Positions 36,202 to 45,209 of a stretch of 64,000 bases of DNA are shown one piece after another. Below the pieces are notes generated by a model, which did not search any database, was not told the origin of the DNA, and saw only the letters and a list, made by a program, of their open reading frames with translations. The translations under genes were made by a program, and so were the position numbers. Each line of letters opens with the position of its first letter. Position 1 is the first letter of the stretch. The DNA is from JADJGC01 sp964576925 (GTDB lineage Bacteria; Zixibacteria; MSB-5A5; CAIYYT01): the NCBI GenBank assembly GCA_964576925.1, contig CAZNWJ010000004.1:124001-188000 (forward strand), in the 5' to 3' direction.

Positions 36202-38898
36202 TTACCGCAAGAAACCTGCGTCTTGCTTTTCTTTGAGCCACGACGAAGTCTCCTTGACCAGAGTGGCTTCCTGGTCATAAACGCGCATCTCCACTGGTGA
36301 AGCGGCAACCAGTACCTGGCCATAGCTTTTGCGCGCCATGCGCGAATCCGAGATGATCACAGCCCCCCAGTCGGTGGCACTGCGAATCATGCGCCCTAAG
36401 CCCTGACGGTACTTAAGAACCGCCTGTGGCAGTGAAATCGACATAAAGGGATTCTCACCGCGCTTCTCGGCGAGTTCCTGCCGGGCCAGTTCCAAAGGAT
36501 CATCGGGCACGGCAAAGGGTAACCTTGTAACAAACAGCAGGCGCAGTAAATCGTCGGGCAAGTCGATTCCTTCCCAAAACGATTCGGTACCGATCAGTAC
36601 CGCGTTGCGTAGTTGCTTGAAACGATTTAGCAGGGTCTGCGGCAAGGTCTCCGGGGTTTGAACCAGCACCTCACCGGCTTTGGCGGGCTCGGCCAGGAGC
36701 GGGCGGGCGATGGCATCAACCATGCGGTATGAAGTGCAGAGCACAAGTGTCGGCAGCTTGGCGGCCGAACGGAAGCGAAGAATCAGGCTCACCAGGCGGG
36801 CGGTATATTCGGGTGCGGTCGGTGGCGGCAGGTAGCGGGCGAGAACCAGCCGAAGTTGCTCCTGCAGCGGAAAGGGTGAGCGAATCTTGACACGATAGGG
36901 TTGATGCCCCAGTTCCTCGGTCAATCCGAGCCGGCGGGCGATCCACTCGAAATTGTCCTCCGAGTCAAGCGTTGCCGAGGTCATGACCATCGCGTCAAAG
37001 CGCGAATAGAGCCGCTGCGCCATCAATTCACCGATCTTGAGCGGTGCGATTGTTACCCAGACTTCACCGGAATCGAGCAGCGTTGCCCACATTACATCAT
37101 CCTCCCCGCCGGCTTTCGGGAGACGCTCCAGAAACGCAATATTCTTGAGGATTGTCGATGTTGTGCGCCGCAGCGCCGTCAGTCCCTCAGCCTGATCTTC
37201 GGCGGTGACGGCGGAGGCTCCCTGCTGGAAACGAATCAACAATTCGCGCAGTTCGAAGAGCTGGTCACGCTCGGTGGTCCAGAGGTCAACCATGGCGGTA
37301 TGAAGTTCGTCATCCTGCTTGAATCGAATCCGATCCTGGGCGGAGTTGATTCGGCTCTTGAGCTGTCTGCGCATCTCCTCGGCGCAGAGCACAATTCGGG
37401 AGTGCAAATGATTAACCAGGCTGCCCAGTCCGAGCAGGGCCTGGTCATCCTCTTCAAGCGATTGCCTCAGAATCACGAGATTTTTCTCGTCGAGCAGGCG
37501 TTCGATAGCACGGGCGAAGGAAATCACCGGCAGCGATTCGGCGAAGGAATTGATCGCCTCATTCTCGAGGCGATGTGCTTCGTCGAATATCGCATACGAG
37601 AATCGACCGAGGATGTCACCGCCGGAGACTAAGTCGGCGAACAGCAATGCATAGTTCGTGATCACGACGCTTGAGCGGCCGGCGTTCTTGCGGGCGCGGA
37701 ACGCATAACAGTCTCCGTAGAATTGGCAGTTCTTGCCCAGACAGCTTCCTTCTTCCAGCGTAACACGCGCCAACAACTGGTCGCTGTTGGGCTGGTCAAA
37801 GATCTCGGTTTCCGTAAGATCGCCCGATTCGGTAAACTGCTCCCAGACGATCAGCGCAGCCATCAATTCTGGGGGAATCTTCCCCATCAGCTCACTCAGA
37901 TCAGAGATGAACAGCTTGTACTTGAGCAGGCAGAGGTAGTTGGACAGCCCCTTTAGCAGGCTGATGCGAAATCCATCCGGCACCAGCGCGCGGATCTTCC
38001 TCAGGTCGGAACGAAAGAGCTGTTCCTGCAGCGACTTCGTACGCGTCACGATAACGGCACGCGAGCCATTCTCCTGGCTTGCGCCAATCACCGGCAGTAG
38101 GTAGCCGATCGACTTACCAGTCCCGGTGGCGGCTTCAAGAAGCAAGCTGGCGCGCTGCTCGAGAGTCTTGAGTACCGCCTGAACATATTTCGCCTGCCCC
38201 TTGCGCGGTTCGTAGCCGGCAATTTTGTCACGCAAGCGCTGGTCGTCGGCAAAGAGCAGGAGCACGTCCTTGGCGGACAACTGTGCCCCGCTGGTAAGAT
38301 TCTCGAAGCGATCGAGATCGATCTGATAGTCCGGATTGATCGAAAGCTCTTCTGTCGGCGCAGACCTCGGCAACCGCTCGAGCCAGCGCTGGTAGTGGGG
38401 TGGCAGGCCACGAAAGACAGTCCTCAGTGGTCGCGCCACAGCAGTCGGCAGAGATACCGCGCGCGCCGAGACAATCTCAATCAGGCGAACAAGCGCCTGC
38501 GGAGGTGTCGTACCCTCTGGAATACCAAAGGCCAGTTCATAATCCTTCAGATCACTGGCTGCGACAGTGGGGAAAAACAGGCGCAGGAGGAAACGCAAGT
38601 CGATCAACGGCAAGGCACGGAGAAAACCTTCGATGCGCTGCCATTCGCGATCATTAGAAACCGGCTCGGCGTTGACCATGACGAACCCTGTGGCAGCCTG
38701 CAGGTCAAGGAAGAAGCGATCGGTGCGCGCAGCAAGCGGGGGTACTTCGGGGTACTCGGGGGCGATCAGAGTGTCGACGATCTTCGCATCACCTTCGGTT
38801 AGGCTGAAGCGCTCGATTGAAAGCAAACGACTCGAGGCCTTCGCCGCCTTGATGTCACACCAAATGAGAACCTCGGAATCGTGGCTGCCCGCTTGCAT
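36202..38898 (-). CDS. dinG: DinG/XPD-family helicase with degenerate exonuclease domain
   Basis: 898 aa from the ATG at 38898, one base after the stop of the preceding lipoprotein gene, implying coupled translation. A superfamily 2 5'-3' DNA helicase: Walker A EAATGTGKS (255-263), DEAH (439-442), and motif VI QGLGRMIRSATDWG near the end. Four cysteines (323, 386, 391, 397; spacing as in the XPD iron-sulfur cluster) lie between motifs Ia and II. The N-terminal 160 residues align by eye with the DnaQ-like exonuclease domain of DinG proteins. The expected DIETTG reads DIKAAK, and the AHNxxFD motif is not recognisable, so the nuclease is probably dead. Role: DNA repair or R-loop and forked DNA unwinding. 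Confidence 0.88.
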   Translation of the reverse strand: MQAGSHDSEVLIWCDIKAAKASSRLLSIERFSLTEGDAKIVDTLIAPEYPEVPPLAARTDRFFLDLQAATGFVMVNAEPVSNDREWQRIEGFLRALPLIDLRFLLRLFFPTVAASDLKDYELAFGIPEGTTPPQALVRLIEIVSARAVSLPTAVARPLRTVFRGLPPHYQRWLERLPRSAPTEELSINPDYQIDLDRFENLTSGAQLSAKDVLLLFADDQRLRDKIAGYEPRKGQAKYVQAVLKTLEQRASLLLEAATGTGKSIGYLLPVIGASQENGSRAVIVTRTKSLQEQLFRSDLRKIRALVPDGFRISLLKGLSNYLCLLKYKLFISDLSELMGKIPPELMAALIVWEQFTESGDLTETEIFDQPNSDQLLARVTLEEGSCLGKNCQFYGDCYAFRARKNAGRSSVVITNYALLFADLVSGGDILGRFSYAIFDEAHRLENEAINSFAESLPVISFARAIERLLDEKNLVILRQSLEEDDQALLGLGSLVNHLHSRIVLCAEEMRRQLKSRINSAQDRIRFKQDDELHTAMVDLWTTERDQLFELRELLIRFQQGASAVTAEDQAEGLTALRRTTSTILKNIAFLERLPKAGGEDDVMWATLLDSGEVWVTIAPLKIGELMAQRLYSRFDAMVMTSATLDSEDNFEWIARRLGLTEELGHQPYRVKIRSPFPLQEQLRLVLARYLPPPTAPEYTARLVSLILRFRSAAKLPTLVLCTSYRMVDAIARPLLAEPAKAGEVLVQTPETLPQTLLNRFKQLRNAVLIGTESFWEGIDLPDDLLRLLFVTRLPFAVPDDPLELARQELAEKRGENPFMSISLPQAVLKYRQGLGRMIRSATDWGAVIISDSRMARKSYGQVLVAASPVEMRVYDQEATLVKETSSWLKEKQDAGFLR

Positions 38899-38899
38899 C

Positions 38900-39727
38900 T
38901 TAATGAAAACGCAGTACGCCGGGGCGTGTCTGATAGATATAGTCGATGGTAACGATACGGTCAACGCGATCGACCGCTTCGATGCGAAGTAGCGCGAAAC
39001 AACCGGAGGCATCACGCAAGAGAATCACTTCATCTTCAGTTACCGGGCAAGTTGACTCGGCGACCTCCGGCTTTTCAATGACCGTCAATTTCGAGATCGG
39101 CTGTTTGGTCCTGAGCCGGTAGAGTTCGGAAGAGCGCAGGATAGTATCGATCCGTCGCGGCGATGCCAAATGCAGCGCGCCCCGAATGACGGCAAGATAG
39201 ATATCATTGCTGAGATCATCGGTGGGAACGGCTGACCTTTGGTCAAACGAGAATCCGCCCTCGGGGCCGCTGAACGATTCGCGCAGTTGGAAGCGACCTT
39301 GCGGGCGCGCGATGAACACAACGGTGTTTGTCGGCGCTGATTCGAGGTCGCCCGGGTAGACCACGGTGACATGGGCTCGATACTCGCGGCCGGCCGCCAG
39401 ATTCTCCAACAAATACGTCTCTACGGCATGATCCGGATTGGTGTCTCCGGGATAGGGAAGGTCGCTGACGCGGACTGGAGCCTGACCTTCTTCGGCAAGA
39501 TAGATGTGATAGCCGGAGATCACGCGATTTTCCGGTTGGTTGGTCGTCCACCGCAGGGTAGCCGTCAAGTGGCCGAGGTCGGCGCGCAAATCGGTCGGTG
39601 CGATCAGAGTCTGAGACGGAATCGCAGGCGTGGCCGGTTCAACCGGTGGCGCCGGCGCGCAGCCTGCGACGATCAGGGTGGCGCAGACTAAGCCATGAGT
39701 CAGAAGTGTGCGGATCGCGAAGCCCAT
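38900..39727 (-). CDS. Lipoprotein with fibronectin type III-like domain
   Basis: 275 aa from the ATG at 39727, which opens a lipoprotein signal ending in LIVAGC; the longer frame overlaps the neighbour and lacks a signal. The segment APTDLRADLGHLTATLRWTT...GYHIYLAE...YRAHVTVVY is a fibronectin type III-like fold. The C-terminal part has no recognised domain. It starts 22 nt after the citryl-CoA lyase-like gene and is followed directly by dinG, so all three may be co-transcribed with the lipoprotein gene ending at 40514. Function unknown. Confidence 0.7.
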   Translation of the reverse strand: MGFAIRTLLTHGLVCATLIVAGCAPAPPVEPATPAIPSQTLIAPTDLRADLGHLTATLRWTTNQPENRVISGYHIYLAEEGQAPVRVSDLPYPGDTNPDHAVETYLLENLAAGREYRAHVTVVYPGDLESAPTNTVVFIARPQGRFQLRESFSGPEGGFSFDQRSAVPTDDLSNDIYLAVIRGALHLASPRRIDTILRSSELYRLRTKQPISKLTVIEKPEVAESTCPVTEDEVILLRDASGCFALLRIEAVDRVDRIVTIDYIYQTRPGVLRFH

Positions 39728-39749
39728 GAAGTCTGGTATCCGCCCGGCC

Positions 39750-40517
39750 CTACGGGACGCGCCTCTTCGCTGGTCCGCTGTAGATGGCGTTGCTGTCGCC
39801 CAGTTTGCGCATCGGTTTCTGAGTCGTCTTCTCCTCGTAGGCATGAGCGACCAAACCAACGATGCGCGACATCATGAAAAACGCTTTCCCCAGCCGCCAA
39901 TCAAAGCCCATATCGGAGGTCACTGCCGCGATCGCGCCATCGACATTGATTGGCAACGGCTTGCCGCTGGCCGCGAACGCTTTCTCGATGCCGAGCGCCA
40001 GGGCCGTGTGCCGTCCGCTGAAGCTGTACTTCTTGGCGATGGCAAACAGCTTGGCTGTCCGCGGATCGGCCGTGTGCAGGCGATGCCCGAATCCGGGCAT
40101 ACGCTGTTTGCGTGCCTCGAGGTCGCGCAGTAAGTCGATGGCGAGTTGATCGGGGTCGCCCTCCTTGCGCGCCCATTCCTGCATGATGCGCGCCGACTGC
40201 TCAATAGCGCCGCCGTGTACGTCGCCGATTGCCATGATCCCAGCGGCGACTGCGGTGTTGAGCGAATTTCCCGCGGACATGACAGTGCGTGCCGCCAGCA
40301 CTGATGGCGGCGTTACCCCGTGATCGACCGAGGATACAAGAATCGCCCGAAACATCTCGGACTCCGACGGCGACGGCAGTTCTCCTTTCAGCACGAGAAA
40401 GACGGCATCGCTGAAGCTGGTATGATCCATCAATTCGGCCACGTCGTAACCGCGGACACAGATGGAATTAGCGGCAATCTCGCTGATCGCGCTCTGCCAT
40501 TGCGCCTCGGCTGTCAT
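39750..40517 (-). CDS. Short citrate-synthase-fold enzyme, citryl-CoA lyase-like
   Basis: 255 aa, much shorter than citrate synthase (about 380-430) but close to stand-alone citryl-CoA lyase and the lyase part of ATP-citrate lyase. The conserved residues are present: SVDHGVTPPS, GDVHGGAIE, PGFGHRLHTADPR (CoA and substrate binding) and INVDGAIAA (catalytic Asp). Expected reaction: cleavage or formation of citryl-CoA, acetyl-CoA plus oxaloacetate. No citryl-CoA synthetase or ATP-citrate lyase subunit is nearby. The start ATG overlaps the stop of the upstream lipoprotein gene (ATGA). Other members of the superfamily cannot be ruled out. Confidence 0.75.
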   Translation of the reverse strand: MTAEAQWQSAISEIAANSICVRGYDVAELMDHTSFSDAVFLVLKGELPSPSESEMFRAILVSSVDHGVTPPSVLAARTVMSAGNSLNTAVAAGIMAIGDVHGGAIEQSARIMQEWARKEGDPDQLAIDLLRDLEARKQRMPGFGHRLHTADPRTAKLFAIAKKYSFSGRHTALALGIEKAFAASGKPLPINVDGAIAAVTSDMGFDWRLGKAFFMMSRIVGLVAHAYEEKTTQKPMRKLGDSNAIYSGPAKRRVP

Positions 40518-41344
40518 TGACCGCCTCCCTGCTGCATCTGCTTTTCGCGCTCGGCTTCTTTCTCAATCGTGTGCTCTGGCAGGAACGCCACCCACTGCCG
40601 GTATAACTGATCGCTGTCAATGCCGATCACGTTCTTGAGGGTTGTGTTGAAATCGTCGGTCCCGACATAGAGCTGCATGAACTTCTCGTTTCCCCACTCC
40701 CAGAGAATGTAGGCGCAGAGGCTGGAGGCTTCGATTTCACGCATGGTGGCTTTGCGACGGGCATAAGCCTCGTTGATAATCATGGTGTCAATCGGCGCCA
40801 GCATGCCGTCGACCAGGAAATTGTTCACGGCATGGTGATAGTTGCGGCTGGTAAAATCGAACAGCACCGGGAGCCCCTCGCGGATGAAGGCATATCGCGA
40901 CGCGCCCTGGGGCAATTGCTGAAGAACGAATTCTGCAATCGGGCGTCCGAATGCCGGGCCATAGCCGTAATAGAGCTTGTTTTCTACCATAAACGGTTCG
41001 TTGCGCGAAGTGTGAGCGGCCAGCGTCGGTGGATCCTTGAAGCAATACATGTCAATCGGCACCGTAGGTTGGAACATGAGCATCTGCGAGCAGAAACGGT
41101 AAATCTCTTCAGCTTTGTTGCGCATCGCCGCAGCGATCGGGCGCAAGGAATCAGTCGGCTCGAAGTAGAAATTGACCAATTGCCCGCGCTCTGAGCCCCA
41201 GACAAAATTCGGCGGACGCATTCCCGTCGTCGGGTCGATCGGCTGCAATGTCTGCGGCTTTTCGGTCTCCGCCTCCTTCTTCGAACAGCCGGCGGCCAGC
41301 AAAACAAAACACAGAACCAATATGTAACCAAAATATCTGAGCAT
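40514..41344 (-). CDS. Lipoprotein resembling an inactive peptidase-MA domain
   Basis: 276 aa from the ATG at 41344, with GGGAGGA upstream and a lipoprotein signal (YILVLCFVLLAAGC). The layout YYGYGPAFGRPIAEFVLQQL...FIREGLPVLFD...GTDDFNTTLKNVIGIDSDQL...QWVAFL follows gluzincin/peptidase-MA proteins, where the helix normally carries HExxH and the later segment WLxEGLA. Here the HExxH is missing (PIAEFVLQQL), so it is probably not a peptidase. ATGA overlap with the citryl-CoA lyase-like gene implies coupled expression. Function unknown. Confidence 0.65.
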   Translation of the reverse strand: MLRYFGYILVLCFVLLAAGCSKKEAETEKPQTLQPIDPTTGMRPPNFVWGSERGQLVNFYFEPTDSLRPIAAAMRNKAEEIYRFCSQMLMFQPTVPIDMYCFKDPPTLAAHTSRNEPFMVENKLYYGYGPAFGRPIAEFVLQQLPQGASRYAFIREGLPVLFDFTSRNYHHAVNNFLVDGMLAPIDTMIINEAYARRKATMREIEASSLCAYILWEWGNEKFMQLYVGTDDFNTTLKNVIGIDSDQLYRQWVAFLPEHTIEKEAEREKQMQQGGGQ

Positions 41345-41596
41345 CAGTCCTCCCAAGGCGAATTCATTGTTGGCCTGATGATACGAGGTACAGCAACTAA
41401 AGTCAATCACAGTGCCACGGTGCTTTGGGGCGGAAAAGGCCGGCGCCGACAGAGAATCGCTACCGGCAAGGCCCCTGGATAGATGAGTAAAAGCTTGACG
41501 TCGAGTTTCATTTTAGACTGATTGTGTCCAGTAATCGTCTACAATGCCGATACAATATAGACGCGGAAATTCGACCCCGGCGCCCAGGAGTATATC

Positions 41597-42913
41597 ATGA
41601 GTATTAGAAATTGTCTGAAAAGCCTTTTACTGATCGCCTGTGCCGCTGTGCTGGCCGGTTGCGGTAGCGATGAGGGAATTCTCTCGCCGGGACCGTCGGC
41701 GACTGAGTTTGACGCCGAAGCAGCCGTGGCATGGATGGATCTGTCGATGACGGCAGTCAAGACCGAGCGCCTCAGTCCGCCTGTGGCGGCGCGGCTGTAT
41801 GGCTACGCGACGGTCGCGCTTTATGAAGCGGTAGTCAACGGAATCCCGGGAAATCGCTCATTGGTCGGCCAGCTGAACGATCTGAGCGAGATGCCGGATT
41901 TCGGCGACGAGCGCTATCATTGGCCGACTGTAGCCAACGCGGCGGTAGCTACAATTCTCCGCAGTCTCCTGGCAAACGGTTCGGCGCTGACGCTAAATTC
42001 GATCTCGGCGCTTGAAGACCAGTTGAACCAGGATTATTCGGGCCAGACCGATGCTGATACCTTTGACCGCTCTACCGACAAGGGCAAGCTTGTCGGGCTG
42101 GCGATATTCGACTGGTCGTTGCGCGACGGTTATCCGACGCTCAACAACTGTGCCTGGACGCCGCCGACCGGCGATGGCCTGTGGGCCCCGACTCCGCCCG
42201 CCTATGCCGCGGCGCTTCAGCCCTGCTGGGGGAATTTGCGGCCCTTTGTAATCGACAACGGCACGATCTGCGAGCCGGGACCGCCGCCGCAGTTTTCCGA
42301 GACGGTGGGTTCAGATTTCTATAACGAAATGATGGAGGTCTATAACACGGTTGAGGACCTAACGCCAGAACAGCAGGCTATTGCGAATTTCTGGGCGGAC
42401 AATCCAGGCGCGACGATGACACCGCCGGGTCACTCGCTATCGATCGCGAGCCAGATTATCGAACAAGAACAGGCTGATCTTGGCGCCGCAGCAGAGTGTT
42501 TCGTGCGGGTTGGAATTGCGGTAGGCGATGCGTTTATCGCCTGCTGGAATGCCAAATTCGACTATCTGCTGCTTCGCCCGGTGACGTGCATTCGCGACCT
42601 GGTCGATCCCGACTGGCTTTCTCCGGTGGCCACGCCGCCGTTTCCGGAGTACCCGTCCGGACATTCGGTGCAGTCCGGCGCGGTCGCCGAAGTACTTACC
42701 GGCATGTTCGGAGAAGACTACGCGTTTACCGACCACACCCACGACGATCTCGGATTTACGCCGCGCTCATTCGACTCCTTTTTCGAGTTTGCCGATGAAG
42801 CGGCAATATCCCGGCTCTACGGCGGGATTCACTTCCGCTCTGCCATCGAAAACGGTATCGAGCAGGGCAAGTGCATCGGCGAGAAGATCAATGCCCTGCA
42901 ATTCAAGATGTAG
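41597..42913 (+). CDS. Vanadium haloperoxidase / PAP2-family lipoprotein
   Basis: 438 aa, ATG after AGGAG. A lipoprotein signal (LLLIACAAVLAGC) precedes an all-helical PAP2/vanadium-dependent haloperoxidase domain. Metal and phosphate-pocket residues are visible: CWNAKFDYLLLRP (Lys and Arg), FPEYPSGHSVQSGA (SGH), and ISRLYGGIHFRSAIENG (Arg and His). Homologues either oxidise halides with peroxide or act as acid phosphatases. Sequence alone does not say which, and the residues that separate them were not resolved. It is the only plus-strand gene for many kilobases, transcribed divergently from the lipoprotein operon and ending at its own hairpin. Confidence 0.85.
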   Translation: MSIRNCLKSLLLIACAAVLAGCGSDEGILSPGPSATEFDAEAAVAWMDLSMTAVKTERLSPPVAARLYGYATVALYEAVVNGIPGNRSLVGQLNDLSEMPDFGDERYHWPTVANAAVATILRSLLANGSALTLNSISALEDQLNQDYSGQTDADTFDRSTDKGKLVGLAIFDWSLRDGYPTLNNCAWTPPTGDGLWAPTPPAYAAALQPCWGNLRPFVIDNGTICEPGPPPQFSETVGSDFYNEMMEVYNTVEDLTPEQQAIANFWADNPGATMTPPGHSLSIASQIIEQEQADLGAAAECFVRVGIAVGDAFIACWNAKFDYLLLRPVTCIRDLVDPDWLSPVATPPFPEYPSGHSVQSGAVAEVLTGMFGEDYAFTDHTHDDLGFTPRSFDSFFEFADEAAISRLYGGIHFRSAIENGIEQGKCIGEKINALQFKM

Positions 42914-42941
42914 AGAGCCGTTGCAGACGGACCAAAGCTTG

Positions 42942-42968
42942 ACGGACGCCCACAAAGGCGTCCGTTTT
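42942..42968 (+). terminator. Rho-independent terminator after the haloperoxidase gene
   Basis: A 9-bp perfect stem (ACGGACGCC / GGCGTCCGT) with a 6-nt loop, followed by a short T run on the plus strand. It abuts the stop codon of the convergent repeat protein gene. Confidence 0.85.
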
Positions 42969-45097
42969 CATTTGTGATCGCGAAACCTGAACAAGTCGTC
43001 AACGCGACCGGAATCGGCATCGACACCGATTCCGTAATTGTCGAAGCCGAACCTCTCCGAATCGCGCGCCGGTCGATTCCAGGTGCGATTGTCGCCGGTT
43101 CCCGGCCGCGGTTGCGTCGACCTCGTTGAATCCAGAGAATCCAGATAGCGGTCGGCGCCGCCAACATCGATCAGGATAGCATAAGACTGCGCGTACCAGG
43201 TGAAGGGGGCCGTCGGGCGCGGTGTTCGATAGTCGTCGCGGAAAGTCGCTTCTCCAATGCCGTCACTGCCGGCATTGAGTCGATATTCGTCGTTACCCCC
43301 GAAATCGCAAAGGAGCGAGTTCGAGCGAATCTGCGCGTTGGCGATCGAGATAATCTTGCCGGCATAGCTATCATTTCCAGACCAGTCGACCAAAAGTGTT
43401 ACGGCAAAATCCCAGCCAAACGAGATACCCGCACCGGCAGTTTCATAGAGCTCGTGGCGGTCGTCACCGGACTCATCAAACATCGCGCCCAGGCAATAAT
43501 GAGCGCCTGAGGCTTGAGTGAAGTAGCAACTGCGATACAGGTCGTTGCCGTCAACATCGTAGACGATGCCGATGCCGAACCAGTAGCCGACTCCGAGTGT
43601 CCAGTTGCCGGAGTAATATTCGTCGTTGCCATAGCAGTCGATCAGCGCTCCCAGTCCGCCCGCCCAACTATGGCCATCCGATCCATCGCCGCGGCGACCA
43701 CCGCCGAATCCCTGCGCGTTGTTGGCGTTGATCGTTCCCTGCGAGTGGTAGTCGCCTCGATTGAACTTGGAAGCGAGCGGTTCGGCAGTATAGCGGTCAT
43801 GGCCACGGTAATCCGCGAGGATGCCAATCCCGCCGCCGATTCCGCCCGCGCCCTGGCCGTCACCCGCGAGATAATACGTGTCATCGCCATCACGGTCGAA
43901 CAACATCCCGACGCCGAAATAGCCGCAACCCTGACCCGAAACAGCAAGCTTGTAATCATCACGACCGGCAGCATCCAGCACCAGACCGGTACCGAAGATG
44001 CCGACACCTTGAGCGAGTCGTTCGGCCCGAGAGTGATCATCTCCCGACAGATCAACCAACATGCCGAGTCCGCAATTGCCGTAGCCGAATTGGCGTGACG
44101 CAAGTTCCTCTCCATAGGTGTCGTTGCCCTCAAGGTCGATTATCACACTGAACGGACGTGTCGGAGAAGAGCCACCGCCGCTGCGGTAAACATCATCGCC
44201 GCCAAAGTCACAGATCAAGAGGTAATCGTCACGAGCGAAAGTACCCTTGCCTCGATCGCCAAGGCTGATCACCCCGAGCGGCGTCGGAATCTCAATCGAC
44301 ACCATCCTTGGACTGCCAGCGATTGCAGCAAGGCGCTTGGCCGTAAGATCGGTTGCCGCAATTACCTTGAAATGGGCATAGACGAGAGATTGCCAATCGA
44401 GCATAGCAGCGCAGTCGTCAAACTCGGGATAGTACTTCTGCCCATCGCCCTGCGTGGCGTCGATGTCGGTGATTGTACTCAGGCGATAAACCAACGCCGG
44501 AGGCACGTTGCGAAACGCGAGCTGGTGATAACGATAGGCCTCGGCTACATTGTTGATCCAGAAAGCCAGAACGTTCTGGATGTCGGGGCTGACATCTTTC
44601 TGGAGACTGTCCAGCAACGCCGGACTGATGGCGCCGCCGGCGCTCTGGCCGAACGCGCGATATTCAAGTTCAGCGCCGCAGCCGCGAGAGAGACGCTCAA
44701 GCGCATCGGCTAAAGGCCGCTCGAATGATACCGAGTCGATCAAATTCGGCGTGTAGTTGCGAAAACCGCCGATGCGTCGCTCCCACGCGAGCTGATAGGT
44801 CAGCTGGTAGAGCGCCGAATGGTTCGTATTGGCAAAAGTCGTATCTTGCATGTAATGGGCAAATGCAGCCTTCATTGATTGGCTGTAGTCGTAGAGCCGC
44901 AAAGGTTCGGCCAGCAGGTCATCGAAAGCGGGCAATTTGTACGGGACCTCGTAGGGATAGCGATTCCAATAGCCCTTGGGATGGTAACCCAGGTCGGCCT
45001 TGGTCTTACCAACGGAAGCAAGAGCGTCATCAAGCAGGTCGGCCTGCACTTCGCCGGTCGTCGATAACGTTAGCAGCAAGAGCAAGAGTAGTCTCAT
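42968..45097 (-). CDS. Secreted protein with twelve DxxGxDxY repeats
   Basis: 709 aa from the ATG at 45097, with GGGAGG upstream and a signal peptide (MRLLLLLLLTLSTTGEVQA). The first roughly 300 residues are mixed helical and not recognised. The rest carries about twelve units on the pattern D-x-x-G-[DNRHA]-D-x-[YH], for example DFGGDDVY, DLEGNDTY, DRDGDDTY, DVDGNDLY, DWSGNDSY, DFGGNDEY, separated by glycine-rich segments such as GYFGVGMLF. The acidic Gly/Asp turns recall RTX calcium-binding solenoids but with a different period. It is probably a calcium-stabilised beta-solenoid on the cell surface or secreted. No enzymatic motif. It ends against the convergent haloperoxidase terminator. Confidence 0.7.
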   Translation of the reverse strand: MRLLLLLLLTLSTTGEVQADLLDDALASVGKTKADLGYHPKGYWNRYPYEVPYKLPAFDDLLAEPLRLYDYSQSMKAAFAHYMQDTTFANTNHSALYQLTYQLAWERRIGGFRNYTPNLIDSVSFERPLADALERLSRGCGAELEYRAFGQSAGGAISPALLDSLQKDVSPDIQNVLAFWINNVAEAYRYHQLAFRNVPPALVYRLSTITDIDATQGDGQKYYPEFDDCAAMLDWQSLVYAHFKVIAATDLTAKRLAAIAGSPRMVSIEIPTPLGVISLGDRGKGTFARDDYLLICDFGGDDVYRSGGGSSPTRPFSVIIDLEGNDTYGEELASRQFGYGNCGLGMLVDLSGDDHSRAERLAQGVGIFGTGLVLDAAGRDDYKLAVSGQGCGYFGVGMLFDRDGDDTYYLAGDGQGAGGIGGGIGILADYRGHDRYTAEPLASKFNRGDYHSQGTINANNAQGFGGGRRGDGSDGHSWAGGLGALIDCYGNDEYYSGNWTLGVGYWFGIGIVYDVDGNDLYRSCYFTQASGAHYCLGAMFDESGDDRHELYETAGAGISFGWDFAVTLLVDWSGNDSYAGKIISIANAQIRSNSLLCDFGGNDEYRLNAGSDGIGEATFRDDYRTPRPTAPFTWYAQSYAILIDVGGADRYLDSLDSTRSTQPRPGTGDNRTWNRPARDSERFGFDNYGIGVDADSGRVDDLFRFRDHK

Positions 45098-45209
45098 GGA
45101 TCCTCCCGATACGTGGATATTAGAATTCAACATCAGGCTGTGCAAGTGATTGTCGCTTGGCGAATGGGGGTTGGCGGCTTATAATGACCAATGAAAGGAA
45201 GCCGAGACT

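Noticed and set aside
42968..45097. RTX toxin or adhesin
   Set aside because: The nonapeptide GGxGxDxUx period is absent, and no type I secretion genes are nearby.
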